A DNA stretch of 10,763 nucleotides from Nitrospirota bacterium (GTDB taxonomy: Bacteria; Nitrospirota; Nitrospiria; Nitrospirales; NS-4), in contig VBOK01000162.1 of NCBI GenBank assembly GCA_005877565.1, forward strand, positions 1 to 10,763, read 5' to 3'. Of the stretch, positions 1-6,468 are shown piece after piece. Position 1 is the stretch's first letter. Each line of letters starts with the position of its first letter. The notes beneath the pieces are model-generated. The model ran no database searches, was not told where the DNA came from, and saw only the letters and a list, made by a program, of their open reading frames with translations. The translations under genes and the position numbers were made by a program.

Positions 1-13
1 AGGGGTCCTGTCA

Positions 14-343
14 GTGACGCGCCGTCGGGGCGGGCTGGTCCTGGGGCTTGCGTGCGTGGTCGCGCTGGCGGGCGCGTGGCTCTGGCGAACGCACCAACAG
101 GGCGAGGTCAATCTCAAGGCCTGTGGCGTCCTGGAGCCTGGCGGTCAGCGGGCGGACCTCGTTCACATCCTGGGCGCGCCGACCACCATCACGGCCAACC
201 AGGCCAAGACGCGCGTGGTCCTCACGTTTACCGGCCCGACCTTTGCCGAGAAGCCCATCCGGGCGGTCGTGAGCGTGCGCGACGACGTGGTCATGGAAAT
301 CGATTGCGGTGACGGGCGCATCAAGACCTACGACAAGTACTGA
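14..343 (+). CDS. Small membrane-anchored or exported protein, BamE/SmpA-like motif
   Basis: A 109-residue protein of unknown function. Residues 3-24 form an arginine-rich N-terminus followed by a hydrophobic stretch, which could be an uncleaved anchor or a signal peptide. No lipobox cysteine is evident. The remainder is a small soluble domain with two cysteines (C37 and C98) that could form a disulfide outside the cytoplasm. The segment around residues 46-57 (RADLVHILGAPT) resembles the 'V..iLG.Pt' turn of BamE/SmpA-like folds; this is a motif impression only. The GTG start is chosen because AGGGG at positions 1-5 is well spaced as a ribosome binding site. The TPR gene begins 13 nt after the stop, so the two are probably co-transcribed. 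The promoter lies outside the window. Confidence 0.72.
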   Translation: MTRRRGGLVLGLACVVALAGAWLWRTHQQGEVNLKACGVLEPGGQRADLVHILGAPTTITANQAKTRVVLTFTGPTFAEKPIRAVVSVRDDVVMEIDCGDGRIKTYDKY

Positions 344-356
344 GCGCGGTTGCTCC

Positions 357-1322
357 ATGATGGCGCGGGCGGTCCCCGCATCGTGCGCGTGGCTTCTGTG
401 CTGGGCTCTCGGCCTGGCCACGCCGGCCGATGCGCGCCACACGAAGCCTCATCAGGAGGCCGTCCAGGCGGCGCGGAGCGCGCTCTTCGACCGGAAAGAT
501 CCCGGTCTGGCCCTGCGTCATCTCGAAGGCATGTGGATGAACCCGCCCACCGACAGCGAGACACCCTACCTCCTGGGGCTGGCCCACTTCCTGCTCTATG
601 ATCCCGATCGAGCGCTGTCGATGTTCGACGCGTGCCTGTCCCTCGAGGGCCGGGATCAGAGCGTGCCGCAACAGAGACTCGATTGCCTGTACTGGAGCGC
701 TCGCGCTTACTCCCTGAAGGCCGCTCTGGCGTGGTTCTACCGACACTCCATTCTGGACGGTGTGTTCAAGAGCCGTCGCGCGATCATGGTTGCGCTGGAT
801 CTGTACGAGCAAGTCCTTGCGCAGGCGCCGGAGCATGTCGGGGCATTGCTCGGACAAGCCGAGTACTACATGGCGGCGCCCTACCTGCCACCGCTGGCCT
901 ACGGGGATGTTGACAAGGCCCGGTCATTCGTCGCGCGCGCACTCGCGCTGGAACGGGACAACCTCCAAGCCCATTACCTCCAGGCCCGCCTGGATCTGTA
1001 CTATAACGGGCGCCGTGACCTGGCGCGGAGCCGGCTTGTCACGGTCCGGCAACTCCTGGATCGCGGCGTGGGAGGAGCGGACGCCGTGCTCCTGCGGCGG
1101 TGGGTGGACTTCGCACAGGCCGAGGTGGCCTTCCTGGACCAGGACTTCCCGGCGGCGATCGCCTACGCCGATGCGTACCTCAGCCAGGTTCCTGACGGGG
1201 CTGACGGCTACGCCCTGAAAGGGGCGTGTCTCAAGTTTCTGGGCCAGCAGGAGGCTGGGGAGGTCTTGATCAAAAAAGCCCGCGAGCTGAATCCCCTCGT
1301 GCGCCGGTACCGAGAACCGTGA
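357..1322 (+). CDS. Exported tetratricopeptide-repeat protein
   Basis: A 321-residue protein. Residues 1-27 look like a Sec signal peptide: basic start, hydrophobic core CAWLLCWALGLA, and likely cleavage after the ADA at 25-27. The mature part is almost entirely alpha-helical, with TPR-like helix pairs recognisable around residues 33-60, 72-96, 112-155, 162-200, 205-235 and 250-310 (for example KARSFVARALALERDNLQAHYLQA and AIAYADAYLSQVPDGADGYALKGACL). TPR arrays usually act as protein-interaction scaffolds, here probably periplasmic or outer-membrane associated. The reading frame is open back to a GTG at 309, but the tandem ATGs at 357/360 sit directly before the signal peptide and avoid overlapping the upstream gene, so 357 is preferred. 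No strong Shine-Dalgarno is visible; translation may be coupled to the preceding gene. The specific partner or function is unknown. Confidence 0.85.
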   Translation: MMARAVPASCAWLLCWALGLATPADARHTKPHQEAVQAARSALFDRKDPGLALRHLEGMWMNPPTDSETPYLLGLAHFLLYDPDRALSMFDACLSLEGRDQSVPQQRLDCLYWSARAYSLKAALAWFYRHSILDGVFKSRRAIMVALDLYEQVLAQAPEHVGALLGQAEYYMAAPYLPPLAYGDVDKARSFVARALALERDNLQAHYLQARLDLYYNGRRDLARSRLVTVRQLLDRGVGGADAVLLRRWVDFAQAEVAFLDQDFPAAIAYADAYLSQVPDGADGYALKGACLKFLGQQEAGEVLIKKARELNPLVRRYREP

Positions 1323-1342
1323 GCCTCGAATTCATCTGAGGG

Positions 1343-1370
1343 TTGACCCTGTCCCGTAACTCTGTATACT
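1343..1370 (+). promoter_or_regulatory. Sigma70-type promoter for the 1417-1815 gene
   Basis: TTGACC (1343-1348) and TATACT (1365-1370) are separated by 16 bp, each matching five of six consensus bases. The predicted transcript would begin near 1377, about 40 nt before the ATG at 1417, leaving room for the AAGGGAG ribosome binding site. It lies in the 94-bp gap after the TPR gene, implying a separate transcription unit. Confidence 0.7.
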
Positions 1371-1416
1371 GTGAAGCCTGTAGCGCTGTGTTGCCCCGAG
1401 GCGAAAGGGAGTATCG

Positions 1417-1815
1417 ATGAAGAAAGAGTACGTGATTTTCGCGATGGTGGTGCTCCTTGTGTGGGTGAGTCGGAACAACATCCCACCACGGTTCCAGTTC
1501 TGGAAAACGACCGATACGATGATCACTGTGCTGAACATCTCGTGCAAGGATCTTTCGGATGTGACGCTGGTCGTCTGGTCGGAGCCGCACCTTCTGGGGA
1601 CCATCAGGAAGGACAGGGTCAAGAACTTCAAGACGCCCCGTCTCAGCGATACCACCGACGTCATCATCAAGTTCAAGTACGGGTCGGAGCCCGTGGAGCG
1701 GCATGTTGGGGCCCTGAACGAGGCTTCCGACTATAAAATGAACATCCAGGTGAATTTCGCCGGTGTCGTGACCGCCCAGGTCGGGACTGTTTCATCAGGG
1801 GACAGCGACAACTAA
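1417..1815 (+). CDS. Small membrane-anchored protein of unknown function
   Basis: A 132-residue protein I do not recognise. It starts with MKKEY and a hydrophobic helix at about residues 6-18 (VIFAMVVLLVWVS), probably an N-terminal anchor or signal sequence. The remainder alternates beta-strand-like segments (TMITVLNISC, DVTLVVWSE, DVIIKFKYG, YKMNIQVNF), suggesting a small beta-sandwich outside the membrane with one cysteine (C43). The start is well supported: AAAGGGAG at 1404-1411 lies 5 nt before the ATG, downstream of a good promoter. Its base composition is visibly less GC-rich than its neighbours, so it may have been acquired more recently or be under weaker codon bias. The SGNH hydrolase gene begins 19 nt after the stop and probably shares its transcript. 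Confidence 0.75.
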   Translation: MKKEYVIFAMVVLLVWVSRNNIPPRFQFWKTTDTMITVLNISCKDLSDVTLVVWSEPHLLGTIRKDRVKNFKTPRLSDTTDVIIKFKYGSEPVERHVGALNEASDYKMNIQVNFAGVVTAQVGTVSSGDSDN

Positions 1816-1834
1816 ACCAAGTAGCTCCGGCCGC

Positions 1835-2431
1835 GTGCCCGCCCCTACGCTTCCCCTCATCATTTGCTTCGGCGACAGCCTTACCGCCGGGTTTCAATCT
1901 CCGACCGCTGAATGTCCCGACTACCAGGAGACACCCTACGGCCGCTTCCTGGCGGAGCGGCTCGGAGATCGCGCACGTGTCCAGATCAGCGGAGTCTGCG
2001 GAGAGCTGACGGCGGAGATGGTCGAGCGCTTCGAGCGCGACGTGGTGCGTCAGCGGCCTGCCTGGGTGGTCATCCTCGGCGGAACCAACGATCTGGGCTG
2101 GAACCGCCAGCCGGCGGAGATCATGCGCAATCTCACTGCGATGTACGAGCGGGCCGCCCAGGCCGGCATCCGGGTGGCGGCGGTCACGGTGCCATCCATC
2201 CGCGGATTCGACGACCAGATTCCGCGGCGGCACGAGCTGAACGCGCTGATCGCCGATTATTGCGCCCGCAGGAACCTCCCCTGCGTCGATCTCTTCACCG
2301 CGACGGCCGAGCCTGGCACCCACCGGCTGGCGGCCCCGTACTCGAACGACGGGCTGCACCTCACGAAAGCCGGCTACGACCTGCTCGCGCGGCTGCTCTA
2401 CGAGCAGGTGTTCAAAGATTTGTTAAGGTAG
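1835..2431 (+). CDS. SGNH/GDSL-family hydrolase (TesA-like esterase/lipase)
   Basis: A 198-residue SGNH hydrolase, close to the usual size of the TesA/arylesterase branch. The conserved blocks are present in order: GDSLT at 13-17 with the nucleophile Ser15, a glycine block at about 53-57 (ISGVCGE), GGTND at 82-86 with oxyanion-hole Asn85, and NDGLH at 171-175 supplying Asp172 and His175 of the catalytic triad. Family members hydrolyse ester or thioester bonds in lipids, acyl-CoAs or acetylated carbohydrates; the substrate here cannot be read from sequence. There is no signal peptide, so a cytoplasmic location is likely. The GTG at 1835 is the only start placing the GDSL block at the normal distance from the N-terminus, although it has no clear Shine-Dalgarno. 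Translation may be coupled to the gene ending at 1815. Confidence 0.9.
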   Translation: MPAPTLPLIICFGDSLTAGFQSPTAECPDYQETPYGRFLAERLGDRARVQISGVCGELTAEMVERFERDVVRQRPAWVVILGGTNDLGWNRQPAEIMRNLTAMYERAAQAGIRVAAVTVPSIRGFDDQIPRRHELNALIADYCARRNLPCVDLFTATAEPGTHRLAAPYSNDGLHLTKAGYDLLARLLYEQVFKDLLR

Positions 2432-2450
2432 GCGCCCGGCGATGTATCAG

Positions 2451-2478
2451 GCAGGGGCACGGCGCGCCGTTCCCCTAC
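2451..2478. repeat. 28-bp palindromic repeat, copy 1 (imperfect)
   Basis: This copy matches the perfect palindrome at 5871-5898 at 26 of 28 positions. The two differences, at repeat positions 2 and 21, each break one base pair of the hairpin. The centre is GGCGCGCC. It sits between two convergent genes, and its last base is the final base of the stop codon of the minus-strand nucleotidyltransferase. There is no T-run after it on either strand, so it is not a standard intrinsic terminator. It is probably a REP-type dispersed palindrome. Confidence 0.85.
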
Positions 2479-3506
2479 TAATCAATCCTGGCCGGGGCGG
2501 GGATGTCCTTGAACAGGTGGTCGGCGATGCGCCGGGCCGTCGCCAGTTGGTCGGAGAGGTCGGTGGCCGTGAAGGCCTGTTGCAGGAGGTCCCCCATGCC
2601 ATGGTCGCGCGGACCGATGAAGCGGAGGTGCTCGACGGGTGAGGCTGGCCAGAACCCGCGCAGCTGGTAGAAGGCGCTCATGGCTTCATCGAGAAAGATC
2701 GAGAGGAGATGCCTGGCGATCGCCGGGTCGGCCTGTTGGTCTTCCGCCTTGCCCAGCCAGTGGAGGACGGTCGCGCGGAGCCGGATCTTCTCGTGAATGG
2801 TCAAAGGAGGCGGCCCTTGCCGGAAGCGGGCATGGGCTTTCTGTAGTAATTGTGATCCGGCCGCTTCCAGTTCGTAGAGGATGCGGGCCTTGCGCAGGAT
2901 GATAGGCAAGCGCAGCGACGTATTGACCTGCTCCTCGGCCTCGGACACGCCGAGATAGCGGATCTCCACGATGCGGGAGAGTATCCGGACCAGCTCGTGA
3001 CTGTTGTCCGAGCCTAGGACCAGCACCAGCAGGTCCACATCGCTGTGGCTCGTCATGGCGTCCCGTGCGGCCGAGCCGGCCAGGATGATGGCGGCCAAGT
3101 CCCCCCCGCGCTTTGCCTTGACGTACCGGACCGCCTTCGCGATGACCTGAGCGGTCTCCGCAACGGATTCGTCTTTTGCCGGTGCGGGCGCTGCGTCCGT
3201 CGGCAGAGACGGATCGCCCTGCGGCGACGCGACGGATGAGCCGTCCGACGGAGTCTGCGGAGCGACCTGTCGAAGTTGCTGCCTGGCTGCGGTGAGCCAT
3301 TCGTCAAAGGGCATCTCGGCGTCCACGACGATCTCGATCTTGCCGTTGGGGAGTTTGTGGATCTTGCCGGGGCTTGCGGCGCTCAAGGGAATCTCGATCC
3401 ACTCGCGGTCCAGCGCGAGCGCGTCCGTGACCTCCAGGATCCGGTTGATCTGGTCGAACGTCACGTCTTTCGGCAGCGGTGGCTTCATCATGATGATGCG
3501 GCGCAT
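2478..3506 (-). CDS. Nucleotidyltransferase-domain protein with helical C-terminal domain
   Basis: A protein of about 342 residues from the ATG at 3506 (336 from the ATG at 3488). Three regions are visible: an N-terminal segment of about 80 residues with a short beta-rich piece (GKIHKLPNGKIEIVVDAE); a low-complexity Pro/Ala/Ser linker; and a DNA polymerase beta-superfamily nucleotidyltransferase core with LAGSAARDAMTSHSDVDLLV. That core contains the GSxxR...SDxDL signature, whose two aspartates bind the metal. The C-terminal roughly 150 residues are helical and resemble the helical partner domains seen with minimal nucleotidyltransferases. Known relatives transfer NMP to small molecules or proteins, including AMPylating antitoxins; the substrate here is unknown. 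Start choice is uncertain: GAGGG lies 9 nt before ATG 3506, but an extended -10 motif overlaps that codon, which would favour 3491 or 3488. It is divergent from PhzF. Confidence 0.82.
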   Translation of the reverse strand: MRRIIMMKPPLPKDVTFDQINRILEVTDALALDREWIEIPLSAASPGKIHKLPNGKIEIVVDAEMPFDEWLTAARQQLRQVAPQTPSDGSSVASPQGDPSLPTDAAPAPAKDESVAETAQVIAKAVRYVKAKRGGDLAAIILAGSAARDAMTSHSDVDLLVLVLGSDNSHELVRILSRIVEIRYLGVSEAEEQVNTSLRLPIILRKARILYELEAAGSQLLQKAHARFRQGPPPLTIHEKIRLRATVLHWLGKAEDQQADPAIARHLLSIFLDEAMSAFYQLRGFWPASPVEHLRFIGPRDHGMGDLLQQAFTATDLSDQLATARRIADHLFKDIPAPARID

Positions 3507-3535
3507 TCTAGCATACCCTCTGGTCGCGTTGACAA
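3505..3535 (-). promoter_or_regulatory. Candidate extended -10 promoter for the nucleotidyltransferase gene
   Basis: On the minus strand TGCTAGAAT (3513 to 3505) forms an extended -10 element, with TTGTCA (3535 to 3530) upstream at a long 19-bp spacing. The same nonamer TGCTAGAAT precedes the CBS gene at 5425-5433, which supports it being a promoter element. If used, transcription would begin around 3498 and exclude the ATG at 3506. Confidence 0.45.
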
Positions 3536-3557
3536 TTACGGGGGTATCCCATAGAGT
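3529..3557 (+). promoter_or_regulatory. Sigma70-type promoter for the PhzF-family gene
   Basis: A perfect TTGACA at 3529-3534 is followed after 17 bp by TAGAGT at 3552-3557. Transcription would begin near 3564, giving a short leader of about 15 nt that contains the G-rich ribosome binding site at 3568-3575. The -35 box overlaps the candidate -35 of the divergent nucleotidyltransferase gene. Confidence 0.65.
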
Positions 3558-3578
3558 AAGCCGCCTCGGGGGTGGCGG

Positions 3579-4508
3579 ATGTCCGAACGGCGCACCGTCA
3601 AGTTCTACCAGGCGGATGTGTTCACCGACACCGTGTTCGGGGGCAATCCCGTGGCCGTGGTCCCGGACGCGGGCAGCCTGGACGCCTGGGAGATGCAGAA
3701 GATCGCCCGGGAGATGAACCTCTCCGAAACCGTCTTCGTGCTCCCGCCGACCGATCCCTCCGCCGAATACCGTCTCCGGTTCTTCACCCCCGTGCGGGAG
3801 ATTCCGTTCGCAGGCCATCCGGTCATCGGCGCCTTCTACGTGCTGGCACATCTCGGCGTCCTGCGGCTACAGGAGCCGGTCACCCGCATCCATCAGGAGA
3901 CCAGCGTCGGCGTGTTCCCTCTCGAGCTGACAGTGCGGGACGGGCATGTTCGACAGATCATGATGAACCAGCCCAAGCCGGAGTTCATCGGGATGGTCGA
4001 GCCATTGCGGGACCTCTTCGAAGTCGCCAAGGCCATCTCGGTGCCCAAGACCCAGATCACCGGCACCGGCCTGCCGGTAGAAGTCGTCTCCACGGGGTTC
4101 CCGGTGATGATCGTGCCGGTCCGTACCCTGACGGCGGTGTCCAAGGCCAGCCCCAACATCGGGCTGCTCAACAGCGTCTGCGAGCAGCACAAAGCCCAGG
4201 GTCTCATGCTGTTCACGACGGTCACGGTGGAGGAACAATCCACGGTGCACACCCGGATGTTCGCCTCGCCGGTCGGAGTGCTCGAGGATCCGGCCACGGG
4301 CTCTGCGAGCGGCGCGCTCGGCGCGTACCTCGTCAAGCACGGGGTGGTGGATGTCGGTCCGACGACCGAGATCATCTGCGAGCAGGGCTACGAGATTGAC
4401 CGCCCGTCCCGCCTGACCGTGCATGTCCACTCAGATGACGATGAGATCCAGTACGTCACCGTGGGCGGGCGCGCCGTCATGGTGATCGAAGGGTCCGTGA
4501 CGTTCTGA
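3579..4508 (+). CDS. PhzF-family isomerase/epimerase
   Basis: A 309-residue member of the PhzF/diaminopimelate-epimerase-fold superfamily, of full family length (about 280-310). Visible hallmarks are the N-terminal FxxDVFTDTVFGGNPVAVV segment (residues 9-28), the NLSET motif at 47-51 whose Glu50 matches the catalytic glutamate of PhzF, FAGHP at 77-81, and EDPATGSA at 236-243, which forms the second half of the active site. The enzyme has two pseudo-symmetric lobes with the active site between them. PhzF itself isomerises dihydro-3-hydroxyanthranilate in phenazine synthesis, but most homologues are outside phenazine clusters and their substrates are unknown. No phenazine genes are present here, so the family name only should be used. 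A G-rich ribosome binding site lies 6 nt before the ATG. The dehydrogenase remnant begins 4 nt after the stop. Confidence 0.93.
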   Translation: MSERRTVKFYQADVFTDTVFGGNPVAVVPDAGSLDAWEMQKIAREMNLSETVFVLPPTDPSAEYRLRFFTPVREIPFAGHPVIGAFYVLAHLGVLRLQEPVTRIHQETSVGVFPLELTVRDGHVRQIMMNQPKPEFIGMVEPLRDLFEVAKAISVPKTQITGTGLPVEVVSTGFPVMIVPVRTLTAVSKASPNIGLLNSVCEQHKAQGLMLFTTVTVEEQSTVHTRMFASPVGVLEDPATGSASGALGAYLVKHGVVDVGPTTEIICEQGYEIDRPSRLTVHVHSDDDEIQYVTVGGRAVMVIEGSVTF

Positions 4509-4512
4509 ACGG

Positions 4513-5413
4513 ATGAAGGCGGCGCGCTTTCACCAACACGGCGGGCCGGAGGTGCTCCGGTACGAAGACGCTCCGGAGCCCAAGCCGAACCCGGGCGAGG
4601 TCCTGGTCCGAGTCAAAGCCTGCGCGCTGAACCATCTCGATATCTGGGTCCGCCAGGGTATCCCGGCCTATCAGGTCCCGCTGCCCCATATCGGCGGGTG
4701 CGACGTCGCCGGTGTGGTGGAACGGGTCGGGGGCGAGGGGACGGAACTGAAACCGGGCGACCGCGTGTTCATCGCGCCGGGGCTCTCGTGCTGGCGGTGC
4801 GAGTTCTGCCTGCGCGGGCAGGACAACCTCTGCGTCGCGTACCGCATCCTCGGCGCCCAGGTGGACGGCGGGCTGGCGGAGTTCGTGAAGGTGCCGGCCC
4901 TCAACGTGATTCCAATCCCCGGCGCGCTCTCGTTTGAGCAGGCTGCGGCGTTCCCCCTGACGGCAGTCACCGCCTGGCACATGCTGTTTGGTCTTGCCCG
5001 GCTGCAGCCGGCGGAGGACGTGCTGGTGCTGGCGGCCGGCAGCGGTGTCGGCAGCATGGCGGTGCAGATGGCGAAGGCAGCCGGCGCGAGGGTGATCACG
5101 ACGGTGGGTTCGGACGACAAGGTCGCGAAGGCCAGCGGGCTGGGGGCGGACGTCGTGCTGAACCACACACGGGAGTCGATCGCGGACGGCGTCAAGGGTG
5201 CGGATTGACCTGCGCTACCTCTACATGCGGCAGACCACTGTCATGGGCTCGCTCATGGGCACGCGGGCCGAGCTGCTGGCCGCAGCCAAGTGGATGGGCG
5301 AGGGGCGGATCCGGGCCGTGATCGATTCGGTGCTGCCTCTCCAGGACGTCCGTGCGGCCCACGAACGGATGCTCGATCGCAAGCTCTTCGGGAAGATTGT
5401 GCTGACGCCGTAA
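4513..5413 (+). pseudogene. Zinc-type alcohol/quinone dehydrogenase with internal deletion and frameshift
   Basis: A medium-chain dehydrogenase/reductase gene in two reading frames. The first part, from the ATG at 4513 to a TGA at 5206-5208, gives 231 residues. It carries the GroES-like catalytic domain (NHLDIW at 40-45), a structural zinc site with Cys93, Cys96, Cys99 and Cys107, and the nucleotide-binding loop AAGSGVGSMAVQMAK at 174-188. The family's usual C-terminus continues in the +1 frame from about 5198 to the TAA at 5411-5413 (RIDLRYLYMRQ ... FGKIVLTP). Compared with family members of about 340 residues, roughly 44 codons are missing at the junction near 5190-5200. These include the 'GVDVV.EHVG...L..GGRLV.CGATTG' part of the Rossmann domain. 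The frame change implies a lost length of 3n+2 bases. The protein is very likely non-functional, unless the gap is an assembly error. It probably shares a transcript with the PhzF gene. Confidence 0.85.
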
Positions 5414-5424
5414 CCCGCCTACCG

Positions 5425-5433
5425 TGCTAGAAT
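5425..5433 (+). promoter_or_regulatory. Extended -10 promoter element for the CBS-domain gene
   Basis: TGCTAGAAT (TG at 5425-5426, TAGAAT at 5428-5433) lies 34 nt before the start codon in the 53-bp gap after the dehydrogenase remnant. There is no good -35 box at normal spacing (the best is CTGACG at 5402-5407, 20 bp away), as is common for extended -10 promoters. The same nonamer occurs on the minus strand at 3505-3513. Confidence 0.5.
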
Positions 5434-5466
5434 AGAGTCAAATCCAGTTCTCAGAGGAGGTGTGCC

Positions 5467-5868
5467 ATGCAAACGCTCCGCGAGGCGATGACCAAAAACC
5501 TCAAGACGATTCTTCACAGTGTAACCGTGCAAGAGGCGGCGCGCCGGATGCAGGCGGAGAAGGTGGGGTCATTGCTGGTGGAACGTGGCGGGCAGATCGT
5601 GGGAATCGTGACGGAGACCGACATCGTCCGCAAGGCCGTGGCGAAGGGAGCCGATCTTGGCAAGGAGAAGGTGGAGGTCATCATGTCGGCGCCGGTCGCC
5701 TCGATCGACATCCATCGGACGCCGCAGGACGCCCATGACATGATGGCGGATCTCGGTGTGCGCCACCTGGCCGTCACCGATGCCGGGAAGATCATAGGGC
5801 TGCTCTCGGTGAGGGATCTGCTGGTCTATTTTAAAAGAGTTTCAGAACCACGGATTACGCAGGATTAA
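5467..5868 (+). CDS. Two-CBS-domain protein
   Basis: A 133-residue protein made of a Bateman module only. The first CBS domain covers about residues 8-58 and ends with GIVTETDIVRK; the second covers about 71-122 and ends with GLLSVRDLLVYF. These terminal 'G(I/L)(V/L)(T/S)xxD' segments are the adenine-nucleotide binding signature, and both keep the aspartate (Asp52 and Asp117). Stand-alone CBS pairs bind AMP, ATP or related ligands and act as energy or redox sensors for partner enzymes; the partner is not evident here. The start is firm: AGAGGAGG at 5453-5460 lies 6 nt before the ATG, the strongest ribosome binding site in the window. It has its own promoter candidate. The gene ends 2 nt before the perfect 28-bp palindrome and converges with moaB. 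Confidence 0.93.
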   Translation: MQTLREAMTKNLKTILHSVTVQEAARRMQAEKVGSLLVERGGQIVGIVTETDIVRKAVAKGADLGKEKVEVIMSAPVASIDIHRTPQDAHDMMADLGVRHLAVTDAGKIIGLLSVRDLLVYFKRVSEPRITQD

Positions 5869-5870
5869 AT

Positions 5871-5898
5871 GTAGGGGCACGGCGCGCCGTGCCCCTAC
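5871..5898. repeat. 28-bp perfect palindrome, copy 2
   Basis: Fourteen bases are followed by their exact reverse complement (5871-5884 and 5885-5898), beginning GTAGGGGCACGGCG and centred on GGCGCGCC. The element lies 2 nt after the stop of the CBS gene and 34 nt from the stop of the convergent moaB gene. It matches the copy at 2451-2478 at 26 of 28 positions. It has no flanking T-run. Function is unknown; a hairpin protecting or ending both converging transcripts is plausible. Confidence 0.92.
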
Positions 5899-5932
5899 TG
5901 CTATGCAGGTACCCGCGTGGATCGTTCGCCGT

Positions 5933-6460
5933 CTATTTCGTTATCTCGCGGACCATATGCCCCAGCTCGTTGAGGATGAGCTTGTCCATCGCTAGGAGAA
6001 CGGCTTTTTCCGAACCGGGGATCGAGATCACAATCGTGCCCTTGTAGAGGCCGGCCGTGGCGCGGCTCATGATCGCCGCGGAGCCGATGTCCTGGTAGCT
6101 GAGATAGCGGAAGATCTCGCCGAATCCGTCCAAGCGTTTTTCCAGGAGGCCGTCGATCGCCTCGAAGGTGGAATCCCGCCGCGAGATTCCCGTTCCGCCG
6201 TTCACGATGATTGCCTGGATGTGGCGGTCCTTCGCACCCCCCTTGATCAGCTTCCTGATGGCCGCTGGCTCGTCCTTGACGAGGTGGTAGGACGCGATCG
6301 AGTGGCCGCGCTCCTTCAAGGCGTTCATGATCAGCGCGCCGCTGGTGTCGGTCTCGGGCGTCCGGGTATCGCTGCAGGTGATCACCATGCAGGAGACAGA
6401 CCCCGGCGCGGCCGTCTTGTGCTGCTGGTGAGACGCTTTCTCGGGGCGCGCCACCGGCAT
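5933..6460 (-). CDS. moaB: Molybdenum cofactor biosynthesis protein MoaB
   Basis: A 175-residue member of the MoaB/MogA family, which adenylylates molybdopterin before molybdenum insertion, or is related to the enzymes that do so. After a polar extension of about 20 residues the fold begins with VSCMVITCSDTR. The molybdopterin-binding loop VNGGTGISRRD is at residues 86-96, LSYQDIGSAAIMSRATAG at 120-137, and the SIPGSEKAV loop at 146-154; all are typical of MoaB. The short single-domain form argues against MoeA or CinA. The ATG at 6460 is 8 nt after the stop of the ferredoxin gene, so translation is probably coupled within one operon. No strong Shine-Dalgarno is visible at usable spacing. Its product fits an organism with molybdoenzymes such as nitrite oxidoreductase or nitrate reductase; that link is inference. 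Confidence 0.92.
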   Translation of the reverse strand: MPVARPEKASHQQHKTAAPGSVSCMVITCSDTRTPETDTSGALIMNALKERGHSIASYHLVKDEPAAIRKLIKGGAKDRHIQAIIVNGGTGISRRDSTFEAIDGLLEKRLDGFGEIFRYLSYQDIGSAAIMSRATAGLYKGTIVISIPGSEKAVLLAMDKLILNELGHMVREITK

Positions 6461-6468
6461 CGGGCTGG

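Noticed and set aside
1673..2359. Long minus-strand open frame opposite the SGNH hydrolase
   Set aside because: The peptide is rich in Arg/Gly/His/Pro with no domain, as expected from the antisense of a GC-rich gene whose catalytic motifs are clear on the plus strand.
2451..2478. Palindromes at 2451 and 5871 as ordinary Rho-independent terminators
   Set aside because: Neither copy has a T-run on either side, so only the hairpin half of the signal is present.
2478..3506. MNT-HEPN toxin-antitoxin pair
   Set aside because: The nucleotidyltransferase has no adjacent small HEPN gene, and its own helical domain is fused; neighbours are metabolic.
3507..3851. Extension of the nucleotidyltransferase reading frame upstream to 3851 on the minus strand
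   Set aside because: This part lies antisense to the strongly supported PhzF gene and its promoter; the peptide looks like a GC-rich shadow frame.
3579..4508. Phenazine biosynthesis locus
   Set aside because: Only a PhzF-family protein is present; the other phenazine genes are absent, and most family members are unrelated to phenazines.
5185..5215. Programmed ribosomal frameshift in the dehydrogenase gene
   Set aside because: About 44 conserved codons are absent, which frameshifting cannot restore, and I see no convincing slippery sequence.
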